Shown here one piece after another: positions 17,071 to 26,400 of a DNA stretch of 64,000 nucleotides. Positions within the stretch are counted from its first letter, which is position 1; each line of letters opens with the position of its first letter. The notes beneath the pieces were generated by a model. The model made no database searches. It worked only from the letters and a program-made list of their open reading frames with translations, and was not told the DNA's origin. The DNA is from RGIG4576 sp964536025 (GTDB lineage: Bacteria; Bacteroidota; Bacteroidia; Bacteroidales; Muribaculaceae). The position numbers and the translations under genes were made by a program. The DNA lies in assembly GCA_964536025.1 (NCBI GenBank), contig CAZHXA010000002.1:1-64000 (forward strand), read 5' to 3'.

Positions 17071-18588
17071 ATGGCTAAGAAAGCATTATTGATGATTCTC
17101 GATGGTTGGGGAATAGGAAACAAAACAAAATCGGATGTCATTTCGGTTACTCCCACACCTTATTGGGATAGTTTGTTGGCTGAATATCCTCATTCTCAAT
17201 TGCAAGCAAGTGGAGAAAACGTGGGCTTGCCTGATGGACAAATGGGAAACTCCGAAGTGGGTCACTTGAATATAGGTGCCGGTCGTGTGCTTTATCAAGA
17301 TCTTGTAAAAATCAATAAATCCATAAAAGACAAGTCAATACTTGAAAATCCTGAAATAAAGAACGCTTTCGGTTATGCAAAAGAGCATGGTAAGGCTATT
17401 CACTTTATGGGATTGACTTCTACCGGTGGTGTTCACAGTTCACTTGAACACGTTTATGCACTTTGCGACATTGCAAAGGAATATGGACTAAAAGAAGTAT
17501 ATATTCACTGCTTTATGGACGGACGCGATACCGACCCTAAGAGTGGAAAAGGTTTTATAGCCGATTTGCAAGCTCATTGTGATAAAAGTGCCGGCGTTAT
17601 TGCATCAATCGTAGGACGTTATTATGCAATGGACCGTGATAAGCGTTGGGACCGTGTGAAAGTGGCTTACGACATGCTTGTAGAGGGTAAGGGAGAACCT
17701 GCTACCGATATGGTTGCAGCTGTGCAAAAATCTTATGATAATGATGTTACCGATGAATTCATGTTGCCTATCGTAAACAGTAGCGTGAATGGCGGTACTA
17801 TCAAAGAAGGCGATGTGGTATTGTTCTACAACTATCGTAACGACCGTGCAAAAGAACTTACAATTGTACTTACACAAGAAGATATGCCGGCAGAAGGAAT
17901 GAAGACCATTCCGGGCTTGCAATACTATTGTATGACTCCTTACGATGCTTCATTTAAGGGCTTGCATATCCTTTTTGATAAAGAAAACGTAAATAACACA
18001 ATAGGTGAATATGTGGCATCTTTGGGTAAAAAACAATTGCACATTGCCGAAACTGAAAAGTATGCTCACGTTACTTTCTTCTTTAACGGTGGTCGTGAAA
18101 CTCCTTATGAAGGAGAAGAACGCATCTTGGTTCCTTCTCCAAAGGTGGCAACTTATGATTTGCAACCTGAGATGAGTGCACCCGAAGTAGCCGATAAACT
18201 TGCAGCTGCCATTGAAACACAAAAATATGACTTTGTGGTTGTTAACTTTGCCAATGGTGACATGGTGGGACACACAGGTATCTATGAAGCTATAGAAAAA
18301 GCTGTTGTAACTGTTGATAAGTGTGTTGAACAAGTTGTTGAAGCTGCTAAGGCTAATGGATATGAAGTTATTATCATTGCCGATCACGGTAATGCCGACA
18401 ATGCTATAAATGAAGATGGCACACCTAATACTGCACACTCTTTGAATCCGGTTCCTTGTGTGTATGTAACCGATAACAAGAATGCAAAAATAGAAGATGG
18501 TATTCTTGCTGATGTGGCACCTACATTGCTTCACATTATGGGACTTCCACAGCCTGCCGAAATGACAGGAAAAGACCTTATCAAGTAA
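17071..18588 (+). CDS. gpmI: 2,3-bisphosphoglycerate-independent phosphoglycerate mutase
   Basis: A 505-residue alkaline-phosphatase-superfamily enzyme converting 3-phosphoglycerate to 2-phosphoglycerate in glycolysis and gluconeogenesis. The N-terminal ILDGWG supplies metal ligand Asp11; MGNSEVGHLNIGAGR contains the phosphorylated Ser61; FMDGRDTDP, YYAMDRDKRWDR and FYNYRNDRA line the phosphoglycerate site; NFANGDMVGHTG and IIADHGNADN carry the second metal site. Length is normal. It is monocistronic, with its own promoter and a strong terminator. Confidence 0.97.
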   Translation: MAKKALLMILDGWGIGNKTKSDVISVTPTPYWDSLLAEYPHSQLQASGENVGLPDGQMGNSEVGHLNIGAGRVLYQDLVKINKSIKDKSILENPEIKNAFGYAKEHGKAIHFMGLTSTGGVHSSLEHVYALCDIAKEYGLKEVYIHCFMDGRDTDPKSGKGFIADLQAHCDKSAGVIASIVGRYYAMDRDKRWDRVKVAYDMLVEGKGEPATDMVAAVQKSYDNDVTDEFMLPIVNSSVNGGTIKEGDVVLFYNYRNDRAKELTIVLTQEDMPAEGMKTIPGLQYYCMTPYDASFKGLHILFDKENVNNTIGEYVASLGKKQLHIAETEKYAHVTFFFNGGRETPYEGEERILVPSPKVATYDLQPEMSAPEVADKLAAAIETQKYDFVVVNFANGDMVGHTGIYEAIEKAVVTVDKCVEQVVEAAKANGYEVIIIADHGNADNAINEDGTPNTAHSLNPVPCVYVTDNKNAKIEDGILADVAPTLLHIMGLPQPAEMTGKDLIK

Positions 18589-18635
18589 TTGAGGGGCAAT
18601 GCTTAAATTGTAGTGGAGCTATTTTTATATATTTT

Positions 18636-18675
18636 GTCGGGTTGCAATATTCGCTATTGCAATCCGACTTTTTTT
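18636..18675 (+). terminator. Terminator of gpmI
   Basis: GTCGGGTTGCAATA / TATTGCAATCCGAC 14-bp stem (one G-T), loop TTCGC, followed by seven T. Confidence 0.9.
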
Positions 18676-18700
18676 GTACTGTTTTTTTATTGCTCTTCTC

Positions 18701-18731
18701 TTGATTTGGAGAGAGTAATTTCATATTTTTG
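18701..18731 (+). promoter_or_regulatory. Promoter of the 5'-nucleotidase/GH3 operon
   Basis: TTG (18701-18703) and TATTTTTG (18724-18731) with a 20-nt spacer. It sets the gene start at the ATG at 18769 rather than further upstream. Confidence 0.75.
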
Positions 18732-18768
18732 TAAAATAATTGAAAATGAAATAAATACTATACCGAAT

Positions 18769-20292
18769 ATGAAACCTAACAGAATGTTTTTTACTTTATG
18801 CTTTGCTTTTGTTGCGGGATTGTTTTCCCTGCAAGCTGAGCATCTTGTAATATTGACGTTGAACGACACGCACAGCCGTATTGACCCCGATTTTGACGGA
18901 AAAGGTGGTGTCTTGCGTCAAAAAGTCATTTTTGATAGCGTGTTGTGTGCCGAAAAAAACGTGATGCGTGTACATGCAGGTGATGCAGTGCAAGGCACCC
19001 TATATTTCTCCGAATTTCATGGCGATGTGGAGTATGAAATGCTGAATAAAATGAATTTTGACATTACTATATTAGGAAATCATGAATTAGATAATGGTAT
19101 CGACTGTCTTACACCTTATTATAAGAAAATGAAGTCGGTTTGTCTGTCCTCCAATTACGATTTTTCCCAAACCGGGTTGGTTGACGTCTTCAAGCCCTAT
19201 TTGATAAAGGAATTTGACGGTAAAAAAATAGGATTTATAGGTATTAACCTTAATCCGCAAGGCATGATAGCCGAGCCTAATTACAAAGGCTTGAAGTTTA
19301 GTAATATAATTGAAACAGCCAATGCTACGGCTTCTATGTTGAAACGCGAAAAAGGAGTGGATTTTGTGGTTATGGTGTCTCATATAGGTTATGATATGAC
19401 CGGTAGCGGACTTGATGGTGATATAGATGTGATTAAAAGCAGTACAGACATCGACCTTGTGATAGGCGGACACACTCACACTGTAATTGACCCGACTAAA
19501 GCATCGTCGCCGGCATGGCTCATTGCTAACAAAGAGGGTAGAATGATACCTGTTACGCAAACCGGCAATTTGGGTAAATATGTGGGACTTATCGACATTG
19601 ATTTGGAGACCATGAAAACCGATTATCGATTGTTGCCAGTTGACAAGCGATATGACAATCGCGTGAATTACCCTGAAATAGAAGCGTTCCTTGCTCCTTA
19701 TAAGGCGGTGGTTGATTCTTTGATGAATAAAGAGGTTGCAGTGTCGGCTAAGGAAATGCCTAAGGGGCTTGGTGCATTGAGTAATTGGGTAAGTGATGCA
19801 GCTCGAGACATTACTATTGCGTTAAGTGGATTGAAAGCCGATTGTGCCATTATGAATAAAGGTGGAATACGTTGTCCTATGCCTGAAGGAAGCGTGTCTG
19901 AAGGCTTGATTAATTCCATGTTCCCTTTCGATAATCGTTTGCAAGTCATTGAACTCACCGGGGAGCAGTTGCTACGTTCGCTTGAAATTATGGCTAAGCG
20001 TGGAGGAGATGCTACAAGTAGCGATTTGATAGTGCAATTTACCAAAGACAATAAAATAAAATCGGCTATGATAAACGGTAAATCTATCAAAGCCAAGAAA
20101 AAATATAAGGTCGTAACTCTCGATTATCTTGCCAATGGTGGCGATTACATGACACCGTTTAAAGAAGGTAAGTTACTTTTTGCCGATGATGTGAAAGTAT
20201 CAGTGCGATATATGTCTTATATCGTGAATCTTACAAAAGAAGGAAAGAAAATAGATGCAAGCGACGACTTGAGAATGTATTGTGTCGATTAA
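18769..20292 (+). CDS. Exported 5'-nucleotidase / UDP-sugar hydrolase family protein
   Basis: A 507-residue protein. A signal peptide (FFTLCFAFVAGLFSLQA) precedes a calcineurin-like metallophosphoesterase domain with LTLNDTHSRID, GNHELDNG, SHIGYD and GGHTHTVID metal motifs. From ~residue 320 a 5'_nucleotid_C domain follows, with NKGGIRCPMPEG, FPFDNRL and LDYLANGGDYM. It should dephosphorylate nucleotides or split UDP-sugars in the periplasm for salvage. Both domains are in one polypeptide, whereas I recall some Bacteroides splitting them into two genes. It is followed after 40 nt by the GH3/beta-lactamase gene, suggesting a periplasmic salvage operon. The start was chosen from the promoter and signal peptide. 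Confidence 0.9.
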   Translation: MKPNRMFFTLCFAFVAGLFSLQAEHLVILTLNDTHSRIDPDFDGKGGVLRQKVIFDSVLCAEKNVMRVHAGDAVQGTLYFSEFHGDVEYEMLNKMNFDITILGNHELDNGIDCLTPYYKKMKSVCLSSNYDFSQTGLVDVFKPYLIKEFDGKKIGFIGINLNPQGMIAEPNYKGLKFSNIIETANATASMLKREKGVDFVVMVSHIGYDMTGSGLDGDIDVIKSSTDIDLVIGGHTHTVIDPTKASSPAWLIANKEGRMIPVTQTGNLGKYVGLIDIDLETMKTDYRLLPVDKRYDNRVNYPEIEAFLAPYKAVVDSLMNKEVAVSAKEMPKGLGALSNWVSDAARDITIALSGLKADCAIMNKGGIRCPMPEGSVSEGLINSMFPFDNRLQVIELTGEQLLRSLEIMAKRGGDATSSDLIVQFTKDNKIKSAMINGKSIKAKKKYKVVTLDYLANGGDYMTPFKEGKLLFADDVKVSVRYMSYIVNLTKEGKKIDASDDLRMYCVD

Positions 20293-20332
20293 ATAAAAAA
20301 CGATAAATTTAAACCTAAAATAATAAACTGAA

Positions 20333-23236
20333 ATGAAGAATTTAAAGCGAATTAGTGCATTGCTTTTTTCTATCATGCTTGGAATGTCGGCCGTCAATGC
20401 CGTAGTGCCTCGATTGATGAGAAGTGTTGATGAAAAGGCTATGAACGAGTGGGTTGAAGCCCAATTCGGAAGAATGACTAAAGAGGAGCGTATAGCACAG
20501 CTTATGGTTATAGGTGTTTCTCCGAGAGTGAGCGGTGAAAAGATGGATTCTCTTCGTTACTTGGTGGAGACCTATAACATAGGGGGTCTTATTTTTCATG
20601 AAATGAGCATGAACGATTATGTGTCGTTATATAACGATTTCAGCAGACGTTCTCGTGTGCCGTTACTCATGACCATCGATGGTGAATGGGGGTTGGGTAT
20701 GCGTATAGATGGTGTACGCGATTTCCCTCACAGTATGGCTTTGGGTGCTGTTACCGATAAAGACCTTATCTATGAATATGGAAAAGAAACTGCACGCCAA
20801 ATGAAAACTGCTGGAATTCATGTGAATTTTGCTCCTGTTCTTGATGTAAACGACAATCCGTTGAATCCCGTTATAGGAAATCGTGCTTTTGGCGAAACTC
20901 CTGAATATGTGTCTTCTTATGCTCTTGAATATGCTGCCGGACTTGAAAGCGGTGGCGTGCTTTCCACTGGAAAACACTTTCCGGGACATGGCTCTACAAG
21001 CGAAGATTCTCACAAAAAGTTGCCTTCGGTGGAAAAATCTCTTGCCGACCTTGAATTGTGTGAATTGAAGCCGTTTGCCGATTATATTGAGAAAGGTTTC
21101 GGTGGTATGCTTACTGCACACCTTAATGTTCCTGCCATCGATGCAAGCGGAAAGCCTGCTTCATTGAGTCCTGCTGTGGTAAATCAGCTGTTGGTTAAGA
21201 AAATGGGCTTTGAAGGGCTGATTTTCACCGATGCACTTTCTATGAAAGGAGCAGTAACCGAGGGCTCTCGTTGCGTAGCTGCCCTCAAAGCAGGTAATGA
21301 TGTGCTTCTTATGCCCGAAAATCCGCCTGTAGAAATTGCAGCTGTGATGGCTGCCGTGAAAAAAGGCGAACTTTCACAAAAAGTCATCAACAGATGTTGT
21401 AAAAAGATGCTTCGATATAAATATGTTCTCGGAGTGCTTAATTCCAAGCCTATCGATGTGAGTGTTTTGGAAAAAACTGCTTTTTCTCCCGAAACAGAGC
21501 TGTTAAATCATCGATTGACCGCAGCTTCTATCACCGTGTTGAAGAATCAAGCCGAATTGTTGCCATTCAAGGCTCTCGATAAGAAAAATATTGCTGTGAT
21601 TTCACTTGGTGACACTAAGGGTGTTACAAGCATGTTCCAAGACCGTTGCGAAATGTATAGCAAAACAGGTAAATTTGCTTACATGAAAGGAGCAATGCTT
21701 GACGTAATGCTTAAAAAGTTGAAACCTTATGATACCGTTATCGTTGGCGTTTATAATGCCGATGATGACTATGTTAAAGCTCTTGAAGCTATCGCTTCAC
21801 AATGTGAAAATGTGGTACCGGCGTTCTTTACGAGTGCTTACGATGTTGCGAAGTTCAAAACCGGTATCGACAAATGTAAATCGCTTGTAATAGGGTGGAG
21901 TGCCGACGAATTGGCACAAGACTATGCCGCTCAAACCATTTACGGAGGTAATGCTGCAAAAGGTGTTTCGCCTATAACCATTGCCGGTGTGGCAAAACCC
22001 GGCGACGGAATAAGCTACGATGCTGTTCGCTTGGGTTATACCATCCCCGAAGAAGTGGGCGTGAGTAGCGAGATGTTGAACAAAATCGACCGTCTTGCCA
22101 ATCGTTGTTTGCGTGCCGGAGCATTTCCGGGTTGTCAAGTGGTGATAGCTCGTCGCGGTAAAGTTATATGCAACAAGTCTTACGGTATGATTGATTATGA
22201 AACAGGCATACCGGTTACCACCAACACTATTTACGACCTTGCTTCGGTGTCGAAGGCTACCGGTACTCTTCCGGGTATCATGAAGGCTTGTGATGACGGT
22301 TTGTTGAACGTTGATGCCAAAATGAGCAAATATTTGCCTGGTATGCGTCGCCCCGATAGAGAAAAACTTACTTTACGCGAATTCCTTTATCATGAAACCG
22401 GTTATGTGCCATCTTTACCTATATATGATATAATGACCGATAAAAACAAGAATTTGCGTTCCGACTTGGTATCAAAGGTAAAAAGTGAGAACTTCAGTAT
22501 TCAAATAGGTGACAGTTTATTTGTGAGCAAAGCGGCATTTGACACTGTTATGCACAATGCTTACACCATTAATCTACGTCCCGACAAGAGAATGCGTTAC
22601 AGTTGTGTAAACTTCTGCTTGCTTATGGATGCCGAGCAACATGCCACCGGTGTTCCACATGATGAATATGTAACAAAGAATTTCTACGCACCGCTTGGAG
22701 CATGGCACACCACTTATCGCCCTATGGATAAATTTTCTCGTTGTCAGATAGCACCCACTGAGTATGACTCGTTTATGCGTAAACAACTCGTTTGGGGATA
22801 TGTACACGATGAAACCAATGCTTTTTCGGGTGGTGTGGCAGGTAATGCCGGTTTATTCTCTAATGCCAACGACTTGGCAAAACTTTGTCAAATGTGGTTG
22901 AATGGCGGTGTTTATGGAGGTGAACGTTACTTGAGCGAAGCTGTTACACATCAATTCACTGTACAGAGAAGTGCAAATTCTCGTCGCGGATTAGGTTTTG
23001 ACCGTGCTCCTGCCAAAAAAGGACAAGCTTCGCCCACTTGCAAGGAAGCTCCTGCCGAAACTTACGGACACTTGGGCTTTACTGGCACTGTGTTCTGGGT
23101 TGACCCTACACACGATGTGGTGTTTGTGTTCCTTAACAATCGTGTCAATCCTACAAGAAACAATGAGGCATTTGATTCTATCGACATTCGTCCGTCGATG
23201 TTCCGTTTCTTCTATGAATCGCTTTTGGATAAGTGA
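20333..23236 (+). CDS. GH3 beta-N-acetylglucosaminidase-like / class C beta-lactamase-like fusion
   Basis: A 967-residue exported protein. The signal peptide is followed by a glycoside hydrolase 3 domain (~35-400) with the NagZ signature KHFPGHGSTSEDSHKKLP, including the His/Asp acid-base dyad, and nucleophile Asp in FTDALSMKG. After a GH3 C-terminal domain, a serine beta-lactamase/transpeptidase domain begins near 590; SVSK gives the SxxK, YSC stands where YSN or YSD is usual, and YGHLGFTGT is the third motif. Such fusions are common in Bacteroidetes and probably act on peptidoglycan fragments: sugar cleavage by GH3, peptide or ester hydrolysis by the second domain. Cys in the YxN motif may alter the second activity. 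Confidence 0.88.
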   Translation: MKNLKRISALLFSIMLGMSAVNAVVPRLMRSVDEKAMNEWVEAQFGRMTKEERIAQLMVIGVSPRVSGEKMDSLRYLVETYNIGGLIFHEMSMNDYVSLYNDFSRRSRVPLLMTIDGEWGLGMRIDGVRDFPHSMALGAVTDKDLIYEYGKETARQMKTAGIHVNFAPVLDVNDNPLNPVIGNRAFGETPEYVSSYALEYAAGLESGGVLSTGKHFPGHGSTSEDSHKKLPSVEKSLADLELCELKPFADYIEKGFGGMLTAHLNVPAIDASGKPASLSPAVVNQLLVKKMGFEGLIFTDALSMKGAVTEGSRCVAALKAGNDVLLMPENPPVEIAAVMAAVKKGELSQKVINRCCKKMLRYKYVLGVLNSKPIDVSVLEKTAFSPETELLNHRLTAASITVLKNQAELLPFKALDKKNIAVISLGDTKGVTSMFQDRCEMYSKTGKFAYMKGAMLDVMLKKLKPYDTVIVGVYNADDDYVKALEAIASQCENVVPAFFTSAYDVAKFKTGIDKCKSLVIGWSADELAQDYAAQTIYGGNAAKGVSPITIAGVAKPGDGISYDAVRLGYTIPEEVGVSSEMLNKIDRLANRCLRAGAFPGCQVVIARRGKVICNKSYGMIDYETGIPVTTNTIYDLASVSKATGTLPGIMKACDDGLLNVDAKMSKYLPGMRRPDREKLTLREFLYHETGYVPSLPIYDIMTDKNKNLRSDLVSKVKSENFSIQIGDSLFVSKAAFDTVMHNAYTINLRPDKRMRYSCVNFCLLMDAEQHATGVPHDEYVTKNFYAPLGAWHTTYRPMDKFSRCQIAPTEYDSFMRKQLVWGYVHDETNAFSGGVAGNAGLFSNANDLAKLCQMWLNGGVYGGERYLSEAVTHQFTVQRSANSRRGLGFDRAPAKKGQASPTCKEAPAETYGHLGFTGTVFWVDPTHDVVFVFLNNRVNPTRNNEAFDSIDIRPSMFRFFYESLLDK

Positions 23237-23311
23237 TTTTATTGATAGAAAATCTTCAAAATGTTATTTAAAGTCGCAAGGAAATAAAATTTTGATACCT
23301 ATTTGTAAGAA

Positions 23312-23346
23312 AATGTGTAAAACTGTTAGTTTTACACATTTTTTAT
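23312..23346 (+). terminator. Terminator of the GH3 operon
   Basis: AATGTGTAAAACT / AGTTTTACACATT perfect 13-bp stem, three-base loop, then T-run. It lies directly against the gdhA promoter. Confidence 0.88.
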
Positions 23347-23349
23347 TGC

Positions 23350-23357
23350 TATATTTG
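23350..23357 (+). promoter_or_regulatory. -7 box of gdhA
   Basis: TATATTTG, 42 nt upstream of the gdhA ATG. The upstream -33 region is occupied by the preceding terminator stem. Confidence 0.6.
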
Positions 23358-23399
23358 TGGTGTAATATTGATTTTTATATATAATAAAATTTATCTACA

Positions 23400-24737
23400 A
23401 TGAATGCAACCGAAGTTTTAAATGGTTTGAGAAGACGATTCCCTAATGAGCCTGAATATTTGCAAGCGGTGGAAGAAGTTATAACAACAATCGAAGAAGA
23501 GTATAACAAGCACCCTGAGTTTGAACGCTACAATCTTATAGAGCGTTTGTGCTTGCCCGACCGCATTTTTTCGTTCCGCATATCGTGGGTCGACGATAAA
23601 GGTAGAGTGCAAAACAACATGGGCTACCGCATACAGCACAACAATGCCATAGGTCCTTATAAAGGAGGAATACGTTTTCACTCATCGGTGAACCAATCCA
23701 TTTTAAAATTCCTTGCATTTGAGCAAACTTTCAAGAACTCGCTCACTACATTGCCTATGGGTGGCGGTAAGGGCGGTTCCGACTTCAGTCCTAAGGGAAA
23801 AAGTGATATGGAAGTGATGCGTTTCTGTCAAGCTTATATAGCTGAGTTATGGCGTCACATAGGTCCCGATACCGACGTGCCTGCAGGAGATATAGGTGTG
23901 GGTGGTCGTGAAGTGGGCTACATGTATGGTATGTATAAGAAAATGGCACGTGAAAACACAGGTACTTTCACCGGTAAGGGATTGGAATTTGGTGGCTCTT
24001 TAGTGCGTCCCGAAGCTACAGGATATGGCAATGTCTACTTCCTGCTTAATATGCTGGCTACTCGTGGTATCGACATTAAAGGTAAGAAAGTGGCTATCTC
24101 GGGTTCGGGAAATGTGGCTACTTATACTGCCGATAAATTGCTTAAAATAGGAGCAAAGGTTGTAACAATGAGCGATTCCGATGGTACTATTTATGTGCCC
24201 GACGGACTTACTCGCGAACAACTTGATTACATCTTTAAGTTGAAAACCATTTATCGCGGACGCATAAGAGAATTTGCCGAAGAATATGATAATTGCCAAT
24301 ACTTTGAAGGTGAACGTCCGTGGAAGGTGAAGTGCGATATTGCTATGCCGAGTGCTACTCAAAACGAATTGGATGGCGATGATGCACGCATGTTGCTTGC
24401 AAATGGTGTAATTGCTGTGTCGGAAGGGGCAAATATGCCTTCTACTCCTGAGGCTGTGCATGAGTTCCTTAATGCAGGTATTCTATATGCTCCGGGTAAG
24501 GCCGCCAATGCCGGAGGAGTATCGGTTTCGGGGCTTGAAATGGCTCAAAATTCGCAAAAACTTTCTTGGAGTGCCGAAGAAGTTGACGCTAAGTTGCAAA
24601 GCATAATGAAGAATATACACGAACAGTGTGTTAAATATGGACGTCAAGACGATGGTTATGTAAATTATGTGAAAGGTGCTAATGTGGCAGGCTTCATGAA
24701 AGTGGCTAAGGCTATGATGGCACAAGGTATAATTTAA
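23400..24737 (+). CDS. gdhA: NADP-specific glutamate dehydrogenase
   Basis: A 445-residue hexameric-type enzyme making glutamate from 2-oxoglutarate and ammonia. PMGGGKGGSDFSPKGKS contains the catalytic Lys region; VPAGDIGVGGREVGYMYG the conserved Asp; KVAISGSGNVATYTADKL is the dinucleotide-binding loop; ANAGGVSVSGLEM closes the substrate site. Full family length. It is monocistronic, with a promoter tucked behind the previous terminator and a long hairpin terminator downstream. NADP specificity is inferred from overall family resemblance. Confidence 0.94.
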   Translation: MNATEVLNGLRRRFPNEPEYLQAVEEVITTIEEEYNKHPEFERYNLIERLCLPDRIFSFRISWVDDKGRVQNNMGYRIQHNNAIGPYKGGIRFHSSVNQSILKFLAFEQTFKNSLTTLPMGGGKGGSDFSPKGKSDMEVMRFCQAYIAELWRHIGPDTDVPAGDIGVGGREVGYMYGMYKKMARENTGTFTGKGLEFGGSLVRPEATGYGNVYFLLNMLATRGIDIKGKKVAISGSGNVATYTADKLLKIGAKVVTMSDSDGTIYVPDGLTREQLDYIFKLKTIYRGRIREFAEEYDNCQYFEGERPWKVKCDIAMPSATQNELDGDDARMLLANGVIAVSEGANMPSTPEAVHEFLNAGILYAPGKAANAGGVSVSGLEMAQNSQKLSWSAEEVDAKLQSIMKNIHEQCVKYGRQDDGYVNYVKGANVAGFMKVAKAMMAQGII

Positions 24738-24762
24738 ACTGAAATCTGAACGGTCAGAATTT

Positions 24763-24823
24763 AAAGGTGAAAACTGAGAGGTGAAAGCTATTACATTTCA
24801 TCTTTCAGTTTTCACCTTTTATG
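24763..24823 (+). terminator. Long hairpin terminator of gdhA
   Basis: AAAGGTGAAAACTGA (24763-24777) pairs perfectly with 24805-24819. The apical part can also pair (GGTGAAA with TTTCATC), giving a ~57-nt hairpin ending in TTTT. Confidence 0.8.
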
Positions 24824-25122
24824 CCGGAGGCATTATACGATGTATTAACCGACGCGTGAGAAAGACCGATAGGGCTTTCTCCATGTGCGGTATACACACA
24901 GACCCCACCCCGACAGCAGTTTCCGGAGGAAACCATATAAAAAAAACAAGCAGAGGTCGGATTGTTCCGACCTCTGCTATATTTATTATCTATAAGTTTC
25001 GCTATTAAAGCACTACTTTGCTTGTGCGAGAACCTTGTTTCTTAATGAAAATACCATTTGATGGATTTTCTACCTTAACACCTTGCAAGTTGTAGTATTC
25101 CACAGGTGCGTTAGCATCTACA
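24821..25122 (+). repeat. Left arm of long inverted repeat
   Basis: Positions 24966-25122 are the exact reverse complement of 27877-28033 (157 bp). Similarity continues outward through the terminator hairpin, the TTTCCGGAGGAAA region and, after a 60-bp insertion, ATGCCGGAGGCATTA, matching the right arm at up to about 28120. The insertion is bounded by repeated CCGAC and contains a small AGAAAG/CTTTCT hairpin. The repeat covers the last 38 codons and the 3' flank of the minus-strand gene. Confidence 0.93.
24938..24978 (-). terminator. Terminator of the minus-strand secreted protein gene
   Basis: AGCAGAGGTCGGA / TCCGACCTCTGCT 13-bp stem with loop TTGT, followed on the minus strand by TG and a run of eight T. 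Confidence 0.9.
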
Positions 25123-26150
25123 TCAACAGTTTCGATAGCTGTAGTCAAGTTTTCTGGGACTGTAAATGTATATCTTGTAACAAATTTATTTGGATGGAAA
25201 TGGTAAATATATGCTTGGTTTTCTGAAAATTTTTGTACGGTCAAAGCTGTAATCTGTCCGGATGTAGTAGCACTTAAAGTTTCAGGAATAGTTGCTATAA
25301 CTTTATCTGAGAAGCGGTCAACAATTTGGAAACCATCATAATAATTAGTTCCGGCAGGTTCTATAGTAAATAGTATGTTGTTAAATGTTACAACGTCATG
25401 ACCTGCACTGGCATTTACATTTCCAACTCTATTATATGCAACCCATTTAGATGCAGTGTTTTGATAATATATGTCCTTATTTGAACGATTTCTAACTGTA
25501 ATTTCATCACTTTCAGGCTCATTGGTTAATGGTTGTACTATCATTTGTGTATTGTTTGTAGCTGTTAGTGCAATAACTTTTGACTTTTCTGCAACATATT
25601 CACCATTGGCAAAATAACACTTGATAATTTCTTTTGTGTTGTTTAAAGCAAAGAAGAAAGCACCACCGTCTTCGCTGAAAATATCACCAACACCGCGTCC
25701 CATATAGTCCATACGTCCTATAGTAGCACCCAAATTTGTAAAAGATTCTGTCAAATCTATTTCGTTAGAAACTTTGTTTGTTGTTGCGTTCCATAGAACC
25801 ACTTTGAAGTTAGTAGCAGCACCGTGTCCTGTCGATCTTACTACGGCATTACCTTTGCTATCAAAGTTGAAAGATGTACCTGCAGCTGTAATTCCTTCAA
25901 CGGTTGAACGTTCTACTTTTTTAGTAGATTTATTGTAGGTAAAGCGATCTAATTTAGCATTCGTACCATATGTCTTCACATAAATATCACCGTTGTAACC
26001 TGAACCGAAAATTGCACTTGATGTAGGAACATCTGTAGAAGTCCAATCCTTTGTAAGTGTGAAGCCTTTAGCTACACCCTCTACTGCTGTTTGAGCGTTT
26101 AGTGAAGCCGAAAGGGCTAAAACGCAAATTGAAAGTAAAACTTTTTTCAT
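25005..26150 (-). CDS. Secreted beta-propeller-like protein with T9SS-like C-terminal tail
   Basis: A 381-residue protein with signal peptide VLLSICVLALSASLNAQ. The body has repeated short beta-rich units with Gly/Asn turns (SGYNGDIYVKTYGT; DGFQIVDRFSDKVIATIPETL) like a propeller or DUF4623-type fold; the family assignment is tentative. The last 38 residues (VDANAPVEYYNLQGVKV ... SRTSKVVL) resemble the final strands of type IX secretion sorting domains and are identical to those of the divergent neighbour. It is probably surface-exposed or outer-membrane-associated; the ligand is unknown. The -7/-33 promoter is at 26296-26326, leaving a leader of ~140 nt. Confidence 0.75.
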   Translation of the reverse strand: MKKVLLSICVLALSASLNAQTAVEGVAKGFTLTKDWTSTDVPTSSAIFGSGYNGDIYVKTYGTNAKLDRFTYNKSTKKVERSTVEGITAAGTSFNFDSKGNAVVRSTGHGAATNFKVVLWNATTNKVSNEIDLTESFTNLGATIGRMDYMGRGVGDIFSEDGGAFFFALNNTKEIIKCYFANGEYVAEKSKVIALTATNNTQMIVQPLTNEPESDEITVRNRSNKDIYYQNTASKWVAYNRVGNVNASAGHDVVTFNNILFTIEPAGTNYYDGFQIVDRFSDKVIATIPETLSATTSGQITALTVQKFSENQAYIYHFHPNKFVTRYTFTVPENLTTAIETVDVDANAPVEYYNLQGVKVENPSNGIFIKKQGSRTSKVVL

Positions 26151-26169
26151 TTCCTTAAGTTTTTAGATT
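26135..26169 (-). repeat. Left arm of inner 35-bp inverted repeat
   Basis: Exact reverse complement of 26401-26435. It spans the ribosome binding site, start codon and first codons of the minus-strand gene, with ACTTAAGGAAATG giving an AAGGA site. Confidence 0.93.
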
Positions 26170-26295
26170 AGTAATAATTAATTGTTTATATAAAAAATAA
26201 ATATTTTACTTAATTTCCTCTTTAAGTACGCTAAAATCATTATTTTCGGCGGTATCCCCAAATTCCCGCCAATCATTAATAGGTTTTATGTGTTG

Positions 26296-26326
26296 CAAAG
26301 CTATAAATTTTAAAACTAATGAGCAA
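26296..26326 (-). promoter_or_regulatory. Promoter of the minus-strand secreted protein gene
   Basis: On the minus strand TTG (26324-26326) and TAGCTTTG (26296-26303) are separated by 20 nt. It lies between the two inner inverted repeat arms, so inversion there would turn it toward the other gene. Confidence 0.7.
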
Positions 26327-26400
26327 ATATTTGAACAAAAAAAGTTTAAATAGTTTTCAAAATGTTCTCAAATCTAAAAACTTAGAGATAATATTTCCTG

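Noticed and set aside
18613..18768. 52-codon N-terminal extension of the 5'-nucleotidase
   Set aside because: It crosses the gpmI terminator and the gene's own promoter; a signal peptide begins directly at ATG 18769.
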